From: Atriophallophorus winterbourni
Lineage: Eukaryota > Platyhelminthes > Trematoda > Plagiorchiida > Microphallidae
Reading direction: 5' to 3'
Assembly: GCA_013407085.1 (NCBI GenBank)
Contig: JACCGJ010016511.1
Span: forward strand, 124,001 to 188,000
DNA length: 64,000 nucleotides
A program made the translations under genes and the position numbers. The notes under the pieces are model-generated. The model saw only the letters and a list, made by a program, of their open reading frames with translations. It was not told the origin of the DNA and made no database searches. This document shows positions 12,501-27,500 of the stretch, one piece after another; the first letter of the stretch is position 1; every line of letters starts with the position of its first letter.

Positions 12501-15500
12501 ATTTGGAATAATCTTCCGTGCCTCTTACAACTGAGTCCAGTTCCTAATTTGCTCGAGTGACTTTTCAATCATTCGGGCTGCTGTCGTTAATCAAATAAAT
12601 GACAAAGGGTGGTAACTTGCACTTTAAAACTGCTCTGCGCTGGACAGATAGAAATCTCCACCCGGAAAGGGTAGTCCATTTAATGGAAAGCAAACACTGA
12701 TTCCAACTACTCTTTGTTTTCATGAATATCAAGGGCAAATTAAGTTCCAAGGGCAAATTCGGGCCACTGAACAGAAGCCGGTTATAAAGCACCGTTCATT
12801 TTCAACAACACGACCTGATGCGAGATGACTCGGACAAACGCCGAGCGATGCTGAGAACCTCATCCTTCGATGCGATTCCCGAAGAACTCTATGGAATGAC
12901 ATCAACGTAGTCGATGTATCATTACAAATAGGATTGTTGAGCAAATGTGAGTAAAAACGCGGTTGCATTCACAACAGATTGTGCGTGCACAGTGAGGAGT
13001 TACAACGAAATTCGACGACCAAGCATCCACTTACCAATCTTCGCTGTGAACAAAATTACAACATGAAGTGATATGATGACATTAGATTTTTTCTTCAGAA
13101 AGTTTACAAAACGGTCGTCAGAAGCATGAAACTTAGTTGGTCTAAAAATTTCCTTCTAACAAGTTTGTAGAGGAGTGTCAAAATACAAAGTACGCACAAG
13201 TGCAAAGTTTTATCAAATGATTCAGTGGAATGTTATCGGAGTGGAAAAACACAAGAGATTTCGCGGAGCGGAGCTTATTCTTTACTCGTTTGGGTCCATT
13301 ACAAGTAGCCGATTTGTTCGACAATGCGTCAAACTGGTTGGCTTAACATCACCATCCTCGTCAAAATCACTGTCAGAATCACGCTTATGGAAAGGATTCA
13401 ATTTATAGCAAGTGCCGTATATTTAATTGCAATACAGCTATAACACACACTGGTGGTGAGGCCTAAAACTTCATGGAAGCTAGCTAAGACTAGGCACATA
13501 AACACTGCGATGAGTTGCCTATACATATAACAAATAGATTTAGATCATTGCGGCAGATTTCTTGCGGCTTTCATTGCGATGATTGACCCAAGCAAACCAA
13601 TCACTCGACGTGCATTGAAGAGCATTTGGAAGGAACGTCCAAACGAATGCTGGACCGCGATTCGCAGCAACGTATAACGAAGCACGGATATATGAGGTGC
13701 AAGGTGAAATTCAGAAGACGATAGGATCAGTCAAATTGAAAAAGATTTCCGTTTGTGAATCTCTAAATGTTGACGAAACAGCCAAAGTCAAGCACTTCCA
13801 AAATAATAAGCAGATGTCGCGCTGCTCGTTCACAACACTTGCTTGAATGCATGTTTGATTCGAGGTGTAGGCACCTCATCCCAGTGTGTCTGTGCTTACT
13901 CTACAGGTACAGTAGCATTTTAGGTCCCACCCTTCCCCATCTTTTAGGAAATTTTAATATGTCATCGTTGTATGACAGTCAAGCACTTGTTACCGGTGTA
14001 ATGCTGTCGATGATGGTGATGATGATGATGATGATGAGTTGATTATTTCCTACCGCAAGTAGGCGGATATACAATAGATAAAAGCAGCTCAATTGTAGTG
14101 TGTTCCTGTGGACAACTTATTATTAGTGTCATTCCGCATAACTCAGTGTTATATACGCAGCTTGAAAGCGGATGGGATATATCGTTACATGTAAAATATT
14201 AACTGGAAGATGGCATTTTATCTTGCACCTCTGTCTTGAAGCAGTAGTGGTCAGCAATGTCGAATCAAGGCGCCCATTTACAGGCATGTTAGCTATAACT
14301 AGTTCAACATTACTCCTAGATAGTCAATACAATTACAAAAGTATATATAGCGGCAAAAGTGTTTTGAAAAGTTTGAAGAATCAGCCACAGATTAATTGAT
14401 CGTTTTTCGTCCGTTCTTACCTTGACCAATTCCAAGCGAGCCTGCAGCAAATGTCGGTCCCCGGTCAGACAAGTATAATTTTGCAACGTTTCTTTCATTT
14501 CACTTAACCAAATGGACATGGAGGCCCACGATTCACTCAGCTTACGATGTGCCGTGAGCGATCGTTCGCAGTGCAAAATCAGCGTTTGAACACGAGGAAC
14601 AAGTGAGCATTGTTGATCAAAGGTTGCCGGAAATTCAACCAACCTGCCCCCGAGCGACAATGAAGGGAGTCGAAATCGCAAGGCCGAGGGAATGTTTGAA
14701 TTGTGTGAGGTTGAAGCATTTTGCCCCCAGTTTCTGAAACAAAATCACCACAGATGGGTAAAAGGAAAAAATCACAAAAGGAAAAATGTACGCTATTTAG
14801 AGAGTTCAATTTTGCTATTTCTGGAAGATTTCAAAACGACGTACAGCTGAACAGATATCTTATTCCCGTTATCTCAATGCACATTGAAAGTGTGTAAACC
14901 GGATACTTGTCGTGTACTAGCTAAAGGTTTAAGTAAAAATATGACATCCATGGAACATATTATCCAGTAAATTTGCTGTTCACTGGAGCGTTAAAGAAAA
15001 ATGCTACCAGAAGAACAAGAAACTCAGCAGAATATTTCTTTAAGGGAATCAAGAACGTGAGAATCGAAGATGATAAAATGATGGTCTTGTTCGATGCCCC
15101 ATCATTATTTACCTCAATCGATACAACACTTGCCAGGCAGATCATAACGTCATTAAGGGGCCGAAAGAGGAACAGACAACAATGGGAATCGATCAAGTAG
15201 CGAAAGTATCCTGCAACTGCTTTACTGGTGCCTAGATATGAATGGACAATTAACAACACCGATGGGATCACCTATATCCAGCTTAGTGACTGAAACAGTC
15301 ATGCAAATACTCAAATGTATTGCCATCCAATCGATAGAACCGAAAGTCTGTGTTCGCTACGACACCTACGTAATAATTAAATGAACAGAAGTTGCAGACG
15401 CACGTCGTACGCCAAAATTGGATTTTCGCTGGAATTAAATTTAAATGGTAAACGAAAATTCAAGGAGGTCTACTATTCCTGGATGTACAAGTGGAACGAA

Positions 15501-18500
15501 GAAGGAACGGACAATTGCAGACATACGTTGAAAATGATACGTATTCGGACTACATATTTAACTTCAACTGTAAGCATCAGGTGGCACAAAGATAAATCCA
15601 ACGACGGATTTCATGCTGTTTGAATCAATTAGATAAGAGTATTAGAAAAGAACTACCGTGTTTTTTGAACAGAAAGACGGGATCTGCATGAAAATAAAGA
15701 CATCCTCCAAATCCACTAAATGAAAACCAAAATGGTGTGAATACCTACAGCGTAAGTTCGAGGGATGGAGCAACACGATCACTTTGGTCATCCATAAGCG
15801 CCTTGGTGCTTTACACGAATCCTACGTGATTATGTGTTTGAAATCGTGGTTCGTTGTACGAACCCTGTGCAACGTGGCATTCAAGTGATCCTTGGTTTTA
15901 ACCATTTACCCACTGTTTTTCAAGTCTCACTGAACCTATCTTACTGTTCTCCATCTTACGACGGCAAACAGCCAGACCCGGTAGTGGAGTGTAATTTCCG
16001 CGGGGGATGTGATCACACAGCACTTTGGTTTGATACCTGTTTAATTAATGAATGTTATTGCATACACGTGCCCCCCTGTAGTACAACCTCAATGATGTGA
16101 TTTAAAGTTGCAAATTTTAGCATTTTCGACATTGTTCACCGTGATGACTTCGCATTCTAAAGGAGCTGAATTCATGTCCCACGCCTACGAATTGTTAACA
16201 GATCAACAGAAGTGATTTGGGCTTACTCGCAGTGAATTATACGTACCTGGATTCGATGAAATAATTCCTTTGCGTCTGTAAAACAATTCATTCTCGCCGA
16301 CAATGAATTCTCAATCAACGTCTCCGCGGCTCTCGGCCAGCATGGTAACATTGCGGTTAACTCATCAGTGTTGAGTTCATCCCAATTGACAAGGTCTGTT
16401 TGCTGTGATTTTAAATCCATCACGCGGCTTTCCAAATCAATCAATTGATTGATGCATTCTTCGCGAAATGAGCACACCTCACTGCATTGCTCGACAAACG
16501 CATCCAAATTGGTCCTCATTTGTTCCAGCCGATTTTGTACCACATCCAATTGATCATAAATTTGAGACCAAACATGTCTACTTTCAGTGTTTAACAGCTG
16601 AACAGTAGTCGAGCTAAGTTGCAGAGGATTGGAGGAACAAGCCGGCGACGTTCCGTGAAGCACTGAAGATGTTGACTCAATGTTACTCGTCAAGGATTGT
16701 AACTTATTTGCGTTCTCTTCTAGACGCTTCAAAATATTTTCTCCAATTGAACGAGCGTCATGCAGGTGTGACACTTTTTCATGTATGTCGTTAATCGATT
16801 CCGCAGAGAGTTTTCCATCAACAACAAATGAAACATTCGACAGAAGAGAGAGGGGACCTCCTTGTTCGATCAATTCCATGATGTGGTAAGAATCGAGCCA
16901 ATGTCGATATTCATTGCATAATTCTTTATGTGAAATTATTATTTCTTGAGCCTCGGCGTTTGCCGCGCTGAGGAGCTACAGGAGAAGAGAAACAATTATT
17001 GATGGAACAAAGGATGTTAACAATATCCAAAAATATAACCACGCTTACATGACCGTTTCTGACCAACGGAGTTAGCTGTTGCACAATTTCACTGCAATCA
17101 TTCGAACCCGAGAGGTTTTCAAGGTCAGACTGAATGAGTTCAAGGTCAGCATCAACCCGTTTCATGGTATTCTGAGCGGACAGAAAAAATGCACGTATGA
17201 GCGAACAACTTTACGGCATAAAGTTAGCGAAAGCAATAAACTTATTCCATTCCAACTTCCTACTTTGATTAGACTAAAATGGTTGTCAGTATGGAATCGC
17301 TAGAGAAAATCACATTTTTAAATTGCAACCTAACGCCGCGAAACTCTTGACCTGCAAAAACAGAAGAGACTAAGGCTGTCGGATAACTGAAGAGAAAATC
17401 AATTCAACATGGTGAACTTAATGCATGACTGACCTCATAGAGTCTAATATGGAACTTGATATTATATTATCGATTCAACAGTTCAATCGGCCGCATCCCT
17501 ATTTGGTACTTGTTTTTACAAGTGTTGGAATAAGAGTGAGAAGGAAAAGAATGGAAGCATTGATTCATGTTACCTCCGAAACAACATTTGATAGTGTAGT
17601 ACATACAAAAAGTGTGTCATTTTCGTAATCAACTGGTCAACAACAGCCTCTTGTTGTCAAACTTGGATGAATGTAAATGGGATGGGTAAAGTAGATAAAA
17701 TGATGTTTCCGAAGGCATAGTTATTGTTGTTTTCATTCTAACATCTGACTAATGAGCACAATTCCTTCATGAATACGTTAAATAAAAGCTTGAAGACTAG
17801 TTTGGTGTAAACGCTAGTTTTTAATGGTAATAAAGACGAGGAAATGAATAAAACAGCTTAAAGTTCAGATCTTTCGCTTTAGTTTTTTGAAAACTGCTTC
17901 AAATAAACATTTGGTGCCAAATTTCGTACACGAGAATCATTCCGAAATATTTGCGAAACACAACAGAACATGAATGGGTATGCATGTGCCCTGAGAGATA
18001 TGAGATAAAGCAATTATAGTGTTTATGAACAATTCCACGCTTCTTCGTAAACTCGATTCAGTAACATGCAAATCGTTAGAAAGAATAGAAATCCAAACAA
18101 CAGAAAACAGAAGAAAAGCTAGCGACCGCAGGATGTGATCGCATGATCGAACATTCTTGCAAGAATCAGTCATGTTTGAAGTCGACCAGCCGAACGTGAA
18201 GTATTTAGCTTCGGTAAGAAAGATACGATTGATGAAACGAACGCTGTGCTATAAAGGCTAGTCAGTGGTGACAGAGTATTGATAAAACAATTCAAGTGGG
18301 AACGATATATGAAGCAAGTCAAGAGAACAATTAGTGTCTAGCTTTAAAAACTTACGTCCCACCACATGGTTACATTCATCTGTTCAGAAATGACACGGTC
18401 TAGGGTCTCCACCATCGAACTAGATCCTTCAGATGAATTGGAAAAATAAACTGTGCGTTGAAGAAGTGTGTTGTTCAATTGTGACCATTCGTCATTTACA

Positions 18501-21500
18501 GACGGCCCGTGATGTAGTAAGCGCTCCAATGAAACCAAACGCTCTTTAATCTCCCAGGCTTTGTTCTCGTTCTCCAGTAAGTTTTCTCTCTGTTGCATCG
18601 TTAAAGTCAGCTCTCGGTTACAACGCTCTTTCAACGACTGCCACATCTGTTCTAACACGGAAACCTTTTCGTCGACCGAATGTGAGATCTGCTCAGCTTC
18701 AGTGGCCAACGTGAGAGCTTCCGGAGTACCGGAGAGAAACTCCTCAACGTTTGGAACATCATTCACGATGGTTTTCAGGCTACACCTGGCTTGACAACAA
18801 TTTTTCACTTGTTCGTCGTCATCCTCCAGTTTCAGTGCCAATTCCTGAAGGTAGTGTGAATGCAAACGAAACGCAACTTGTGGTAACTCGGTAAAAAACA
18901 GGAACGTGTGCACATTGGATCAACAATCAAAATGTGTCTCGGCTTGATCTGGATAAAGGGCTTGTATTTTATATAAAGTGAAACTAGCTCCATGACCGCA
19001 AGTTAGACGAAGAGTAGCAACATTCGAAACATATTTGGTGATTTATAATCGTGCTTGTTAGTCACCTTGGATTGATTTCGACAATGGATGTACATCACAA
19101 ATGCTTGATGATCTCATGCGCTCACAGCGTTTCAAATGATTAAACAGTCCGATGAGCTCACAGCGACAAACATCAATCGGCCAATCAGCGGCATTTGCAC
19201 GCTGATGGCGTGGAGTACGTCCGGCAGCCGGGAGTAGTACTCACCGCTCCAAAGTGAGCGGTAAATCCTTAACTCAGCCATTGGAAGTCGATCCGCCATT
19301 CGGCAAGCCGCAGCAAGGCACGACCAATTGAAAGGTTTGGCTGTGCTGTCACGAAATCTAATATATTCGGGCTGAGGAATTTTTGAATATGCATGTCATA
19401 AATAATCATTAGGTCCTCACACTATCGCTTGAGTGAGCCGTACCTCGATAAAGGTCACGAAACTATCCTCAAGGCACTCGTCAGTAGTGATGTAAATATA
19501 GAAGAAACACTTACACTGCGCTGCTTGTGTTGTGTATCGTAGATGCCAAACTATCACTTTTCGAATCCCAAGTGTCATGGTGATAAGCGTGGCATAAACT
19601 AAGGATGACGTGGAAACAAAAAAATTCGTCGGTGGAATTGCTAACATGCAAGCAGACTTACTACACACATATCTAGTAAAAATTACGATGCTTGGACTCT
19701 AGTGGATGTAACGTTTGGGGAATCTAATCGATGTTCGGTCGCAAATTTGCCACTGACGTAAATAAAGGTTAGCAATTGAAATTGAAATGTCGTGAAGCAG
19801 ATACTTTACACCACAATCCATTGATATTGACTACGAAGGATAAAAACCGTATCATTATGAACATAAAGAGAATGTGGTTTCCAAAACAACCACTTCGAGA
19901 AAGTCAGGGCACATTAAAAAGGTCATCAAAAGCTACCTTCAAAATATTGGTGCAGATTTGGAGAGTGCACAGGTTAGATTGCGATATCGAGGCCTCAAAA
20001 TCTTTGCTTTCGTCACTTGGACAGCTCTCGACGACCGGGAGTTGATCTAATCGATCGCGGATATTCTTCAGCGTAGATGATGCGCGAACCAATTTTTGGT
20101 TGAAGGAAATCCACGCGTTACAAGCACCTTCGATGAAACTTAGCATGGTCTGAGAAGACGAGTTCAAAAATAAGCGAAAAGTGTCAGGGGACGTAAGCAA
20201 ACACCAATGAACATTGAAAAGTTAAAATACAGAATGACAACAGGCCTCGCCGACTGCCAAAAATGCATCGTCGTAATGTTACGAGCTGAGTTTGTATCGA
20301 GCCCAATAAATACTGCAATTAATCTTGAAGGTGGTGACCTTGATATTATCCACAGTATTGATTATTTTGCTGGTCATGCAGATAATCCGGCCTTTGTCAA
20401 TGATATTTATTACAGCGATACTACATGTATCGCCATGGAATGGTGTGAAGTCCCATGAAATTTATAAAGCACCGATCCAAATATTTTAGCTGCAACAGTG
20501 GTAGATACGGGCCCAAAGGAAATACTGGCAAGCAAGCATAATATAAAAACGAGCCATCTCCTTAAACGAAGTCATGGTATATATACCTAGTCAATTGCCC
20601 TTGTCGAGCTGTATATGGAAAACGTTGGCAAACATTGGCAAAGGTGAACTCGGTCCACAAGATAAATGGTTGAACAAAATTTGTTGAACTAAATTGAATT
20701 GTTCGATGCTAGCCCACACGGCTGACATGCACCACTGAGAGATACCTGAGCATACGTTCTCAGTCGTTTATACTTTTTCTCACAACGCGTCACGAAAAAT
20801 TGAATAGTGTGTTTCAACAACAGCGGAGGCAATAGTAATCTCATGCGTTAAAAACGACTAGTTGCTGATTCTGTTCCATATGGCGCAACACTTGATCAAG
20901 AGTATCCAACGCTAATTCGCGAAGCCTAAACAGTACATCGATTGTATGTATGTATGAAATCACAAGCCTGATCCAGGCAAAGTGCCGTACAGTCCGAGAC
21001 TGCACGTGGGCTAAGATACTGTCAGGTTGCCCAGGCCTAGACAGATATGAGGAAGAAAATAGAATAGAAATAGAAATGGTAGTGAGACTCCAGCGTGTTT
21101 CAGCATGCAGCTCACTACCTCTGGCCAATCAATTTAGCATGGTGTTAGCCGCACAGCACAAAGTACTGCACGATTGCACATCAGTGCATCGATTGGTTGA
21201 TTGATTGGTTGACTGATTATTGATAAGTTTCATTTTCATTTACTTTCGTGCATGTAGTGCAGAGCTTGCAACATGATACCGCGAGAGAGTTATTTGTTCG
21301 TGTTTAAAAACTTTCGGGGGGACACAACAACGATTTTTTGTGACCACAAAATAAGCTGTTAATCTACTAGAGTCATTTTTCCAGAATCAACAGTTGGATA
21401 CCATGAATAAACTATTCCACTAGTCTAAAAATAAGGTGAACGAATTGGTCACGAAAACCGAACACTTTAAACACTCGCGCAGTATTTCAAAAATGAAAAC

Positions 21501-24500
21501 ATAGGAGAGACCCAGACGAATAGAAGTAAGCGACGGAAAGTTATGAATATTATGGAAAGGAAAGAATGGCGAAAAACAATTAGGTTTACCTTGGAAACCT
21601 GGTGCAACCGTTCATAACGGATTGAATATTCATTTCGAATAGCATACGGCATGAATAAGTCATCCGGGCAAGAACCCGTATCGTCAACCGTCACCGAATC
21701 ATCCCACAGCTCGTCATCTTTCCAAGACAATTCCTTCAAGTCGTTTAAACACTTATCAAGATTCTCGTTGAACATGCTTCCGAGTGAGTTGACGCGTTCG
21801 AAAATCACACGCCATGAGCTCCATCTCTGTTTGGCGGTGTCGATATCGAGCAATGTCGTCTGACTGAGAAGAGCCGAGATGGCTTGTTCACTTTCCAGCA
21901 ATTTCGCATCCACACGGCTCAACTGAGAAGACACCCGCGTCATTCGATCGAAAAGTGTTTGCAGGTTGGTGAACAGAGTGCATCGTTTTTCCTCCAGTTC
22001 GTGTAATTCACTCTTTTGTGCCGACAAGTCATGGCCAATACGCTTCATAAGTTCAGGTGTGCTATCAGGTTGTAACGAAGTAAGTTGTGCCTCTAATTCA
22101 GAGGTATGTTTGATTGAATTGTTTAACAAATTCTGAAAGACAACGGACAAGAAAGATAGCTCAGTTGTCAATGTGTGCTTGGATGGAAAGGCGCCGAGAG
22201 AAGAATTGGCTACTAGACGAACGTAAAAAGTCTTCAATTGGCCGTGCAACAAAGCGCAAGTTGCTTTGTGTTTTTGCACACATTCGTCAAAACTCGTGTG
22301 CCTCGAAACAGCACGTTTCCAGCGTTTAAGAATGTGATACAGGCGTTCGGAAAAAAGCCTGAAACGACTTTCAACACGGTCCAGTTTCACAAGTAGATCT
22401 GGATCCGGTGGCCAGGATCTGTCACCATCCGACAACTGTTCCACTGACAAAGTCTCCGACAACTCTTGACAATTTGAAATGGAATAGCCACGTCGAACAG
22501 TAGCAGCGAAGGCAGAGAGAGCTGAGCTGTGTTCTTCAAATGTGGTTACGAGTTCCTGACGGAAGAAAAGGAGAAATGAACAAAAATGCATGAGAGCTGG
22601 GTAGCTGTTTCGTGAATAATTCTGAATCTGGTGAAAGAACTCTACAAGGCGAGCGAACAATGTTTCCAGCTAGAGAAAAACGCATTACGCAATATAGAAC
22701 AATAAAGAGATGGTTTTATCACAATCTTACAACATCAAGACCAACAAAGTGCGGATGGCATGTGCGGTTTATTTGAACTTTTCAGTATTTTCCATGCGTT
22801 TTTGGTTTATGCCCAATCTCAGTTTTCAATAGTTAAGTGATCCAAAATGCTAAAACGAAATCAAAACGTTTGCTGTGAAAATCGAGCGACATAGCCATGA
22901 AGAAATCGACGACTTGGTATTGCTCAGCTTAACCGCTATGGACTAAACGGTGGTTGGTAAATATCATCACGAGGCGTCGGGCTACAACTTTCATGGTTAT
23001 GGGATCAATGCGCGCCTTGGCCAGAGAATAAGGACCATTCGTGAGCTCAAATAAGGGTCAAACTGGATTCAAAAGTTAATATTGTGGGCTGACGTGGTCT
23101 ACGTTGTTGATCGTCTGAAGGATCTGGCTGACAATGATGAATAGTATCACAAATACCAAAAATCCCACGAAACTCCAGCTAACTGTTTAAACTTATGTAT
23201 GAAAGCACAAGCCTGATCCAGGCAAAGTGCCGCACAGTCAGAGACTGCACGTGGGCTAAGATAATGTCAGGTTGCCCAGGCATAGACAGTTTAAGCTTAT
23301 TCATGACGCAAGGTGGTTTTTAGTACATCAAGTAGTGTGTTGTCGTTTTAACATATTTGGAATTCACGTTTAGAGAGGCGCTTTCTTCCTAAACCCACTA
23401 TATCTTTGCGTTGAAGAAAATTTCGCATTTTCCATAGACTACAATGAGATCTCGCACAAGGTTGATCCCTTGTACAGCAATATTCATTAACAAATTTTCG
23501 GGCGAAACGAACGTCTGAACATCATAAAATTTGATCTAACATAAGTGTCAATGAAGGTGAATAATTCGTCTGTTCGCTATGATCAAGCAATCACCGTTAT
23601 CAGGGATTGAATAATACATCGGGAGAGGTTTAGACCAAGTTCGTTTAACCTCTATCTTAGACCTTCGTGGTATGAGTGCCTCTGCCGTCGTCCGATGGAC
23701 ACCATCTTGTATAGCATAACAGTAAAGCAAACATACAACGTCAAAATCCAGCATAACAGCAATATGACAATCGAAACGTTTCAAACGGGCCCTAAGAGCT
23801 CAGATGACCGCTTGCAACAAAAGATAGCAACACAGGGATTCAGCGCGTTGTTTCAACCCACAACTCACCGTTACTTTTGACAAACGTTCCTGTTTATCCT
23901 CCAGTGAATCAGCCAAGCTTTCCAATTCGTGCAATTCTGAATCGGATTCCATTTTGACAATCCAGTCTTCGTGTTCATTTAATGAGGCATGCTGAGTATC
24001 GATGCAATTAGCCAACACTTCCAAATGTTTCGACCACGTTTCTAAACGAGAAACTGACTGATCCAGAGACGAACGAAACCAAACCATTAATCTGGAGAGC
24101 AATCGATCCAAGTCGGCCTCTGTATCTTCACTATACATCAACGATAAGCTTTCGAGGTGGCCTTGAATCTCGGTATAAAGTCTGCCTAATAGGTTATCGC
24201 GTATAGATTGTAGAGTTGTTTGAAATTGTCGTCGAGTCCATGAACAGAAATTAGGCGACCCGCTCACTTCTGAGGTTTCGTGGAGTGTTAGATGTCCACG
24301 ATCTTCTATCTCGAGGATAGCGATGTTTAGTTTCGACACCAGTTCGTGGATTTCAGACATTCGACTCAACGTGTCACTTTCCTGTTTCCGCATAGATGCA
24401 CATTCATCGACCAGGCTATTGTATGATTGCAAGACGGATGAAACATCGTGCAGTCGAATTCTTGAAATCGTTTCATCGGTAGCATGTTGCTGAATCCAGG

Positions 24501-27500
24501 AATTTAGTTCTTTTCGAAGACGAGTGACCGCGCTCTCGTATTGGTCGGCGTGAGAAAACACGTGCTGCCGTTTGACCAGCAGTTCGTTGTGAATGTCCTG
24601 CGAAAAGGAACGTTCGACAATGGTTACTAAAGTAATAAATTAATCCAAATGGAATGTGTCAACTTTATTAATTTTCTGGGTTAAATAAAAAAGAAACCAT
24701 TGCCTTGATGCATTCTTAAATAAACATTCTACAGTGCGTCGCAAGCCGATGAAAATTTACCTATATACAATCAATATCAGTGTGAGATCTAAAACATCTT
24801 CCGGCATAACTACCCCCACAACTATGTAATTATACATACCGGTCAACGGTATAACTTTCCCATAAAATGTGTCTCGTTAAGGAAACCCAGAGCAAAGCAA
24901 AATACGGCATCCGTTATTTCTTTAATGTGCACACAAATCAAATCGAAATGACAATCGGCACAGACAGCTGAAGCACATTTTTGTGGTGTTTTATTCCTTG
25001 TGTTGGAAGTAGTTAACGCCTTGACCAATTGGCTTTCTCTTTAATCGTGGAATTCGTGGGTGAACACGATTAAAGACGGAAATTTTGACCGAAGGAGTGA
25101 ATCAAGACACAATTGGCAAGTGAAGAAAAAACACGAGGGGTAAACTGGTTAACGAGTGTCTTCATATCCTGTGTAAACAACGTAATCGGGGTTAGGACGG
25201 GGGTGGGGGGCGGTAAGCCGGAAATGATTGCATCAGGTCATTTCAGGCCAATGAGTGGGGCAGCTGCCGAAAATCTGCCCGCTGATGACAACATTTCCGT
25301 TCCATCGGTCCAGCAATAACCACATTACCCACCGGGTTTCACAGCCACTAGAACATTGCGCCCGATTCATCCCTGAGATCAATCTTGCGTTCACCCGCGA
25401 GTCACACAACACAAGAAAAAGCTGATTGGCCCAAAGCGTTTATAACGCATCAGACAAACAACAAAGCGCACGCCCATCTTATACAGGTAACCCAAGAAAC
25501 CATAGCACTGTCCTGAAACGTGTCCGTCCCAGTTGTCACTGCCATCACCATCAACAGCGCCATCGTCATCACCAGCAGGATCAGAATCATCACTTCATCA
25601 TCATCACCACCACGACCATCATCATATCATCGCAATCATCCTCATCACTATCATTTTTGAGGCATTACATGAAATTGTCAATTCAATTCAATTTAATGGT
25701 CTAAAAAGCACATAGCTTTACAAAAACCACAGAATAATATGCCGAACACTTACGCACAGGTTAAAGACATCACAGGGTATTCGGAATGCTTTGCTTTTAA
25801 TTATTGCAGTGTGGTTCACAACTTTTAAAATTAAGCACTGTTGATAAGTATAGACACGATGGGTTTCGCTAAGTTCGTTTCCTTACTAGCCTGCTAGGAC
25901 ACATCACTAGTTCTCGTAGAACGAAGTGGCATAGTTGACATGATTTTACCATACGAGGCTGACGCATTTATTTTTCTGAATAACATTGGTAGCAATTTCA
26001 AACTTTGATATCATGAGGAACTAGGTTTGGGTATGGATATCCATGGTATCGACTACTGAAAGTACTACAACCGCCTGACTGGCATTAGTTTACGTGTTGT
26101 TGTATTGATACAAAAAGGCATAAATATACGATCAAAAATGGTAGCCAATGAAGAAACGCATAGGAAAACTCACCCTAAATAGTCGTAAACACTTCCGGTG
26201 TGAACCGATGAGCTCATTCCATTTTACATTGAAATCTGTAGGCGAAATCTGATCTGCATTCGCAACATCAATTATAATTTCCGCGTTGTGGGCTTGCGAT
26301 GTTTGCTGCTTAATCGATTCCAGCCATTTGGAGAATATTCGTTCTTCTTCAGCCACTCGAACGTGATTGGCCTGATCAGTTTCAAGCTGGAAATGGCGTT
26401 CACCGATTACGGTGGACAATCGACCAATGGCTGAGCCCAAACCTTCGACACGATCAAAAAGTTTGGCGCAACCTTGATACCCAGTCATTAAGGCGACACG
26501 GTGATTGGTCGTTTGCAGCAACTCATGCATTGTGGTCCTAACGGTTTCAACCTGATCGGCCAGTTTATTGAATCGACACTGTTGCGTTTGATAGATCGAC
26601 TCCCCCAGAGACCAGATCTCAACTATTTCTTTAGAAGGATCAATAAGTGGATCCAAATCAAAGTGAGCGGTTTCAACATTTTGTTCAATCTCCTGTAACA
26701 CTGAATGTTCTGTGGTGAATAATTGATCTAATTGTTCGTGTAGTCTAACAGCCTCTTCCCAGCGTTCGACATAGTCAATGGCTTGCTTTTTCAACGAATC
26801 AAACTTGCCACACACATCTTCGACGTGAATCCGGAATGAATCACTCCGAGGTGTACATGGATTCAGGACCAGCTGCTCAAGGTTGTTCAGGGCGACCAAA
26901 ACTTCATTCAATACCAGCAACTGTTGTGGCAAAACATTGAACAGAGCGGAAGCTTCATCACTCAGCAATTCATCCCGTACGCTCTTCAAACGATTCAACC
27001 AGGAGACCTTTTCAGCTTTCGTGTCCGGCAGAGAAGCGTTATCCGAAGGAATTCCGAATGTATTCAAGTCTGCCATATTTCGAGACCAATATGATCTAGC
27101 TTCGGTTAATTGTTTGGTCAATTTAACAGTCACATCTTCGAAGTCACAAAGGCACTTCAACATGTGTCGACAACGCGTGACTACCCTAGCTGTGGCGTCG
27201 GAACGGAAAGTGAGAGCCAGCGAACTTGTGCTCGACAAACCTCGAGATTCCGCGCACACGACACTCATGTGCTGATCAATTAGTGCTTGGTGCGTATCGA
27301 TGGCGATATCGGCGGTTTGAAGGAAATCGGACAGTGTATCCGCAAGTTTTGTCAGTGAGGTACCCGATTGTAAGGATTCGTAATCGGGAGTCTGATCATT
27401 CCGATCAGCCAACACAACTGCATCGAGTACAAAGTAACAGTTCGATTGAGGCTCATAATGAAGTTCAATACTTTGAACAAGGGAATTCATGTTTTCCCTC

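Larger units (their letters stand above)
22556..23868 (-). other. Intron w24-w25
   Basis: Holds repeat A copy 2 and the candidate microexon 22646-22669. No other signal. Confidence 0.7.
24598..26173 (-). other. Intron w23-w24
   Basis: Holds rearranged repeat C fragments, a G-rich run near 25190-25215 and the ATC-rich repeat. Confidence 0.7.

Noticed and set aside
13767..14042. Plus-strand frame ending in a run of Met
   Set aside because: The Met run is the ATG microsatellite read in one frame.
16247..16252. GTACGT donor as the true end of exon w29
   Set aside because: It gives phase 0 while exon w30 requires one carried base; the GTAAGC donor 20 bases on restores agreement.
20842..20935. 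Helical frame LRELALDTLDQVLRHMEQNQQ next to a TTTAG acceptor-like site, minus strand
   Set aside because: It would start in phase 2, whereas exon w25 ends in phase 0, and there is no good donor (only GTCGTT). Skipping it leaves the frame intact. It may be a decayed exon, but is unsupported.
25426..25704. Plus-strand His-rich open frame
   Set aside because: Produced by the ATC-type simple repeat; no start context or homology.
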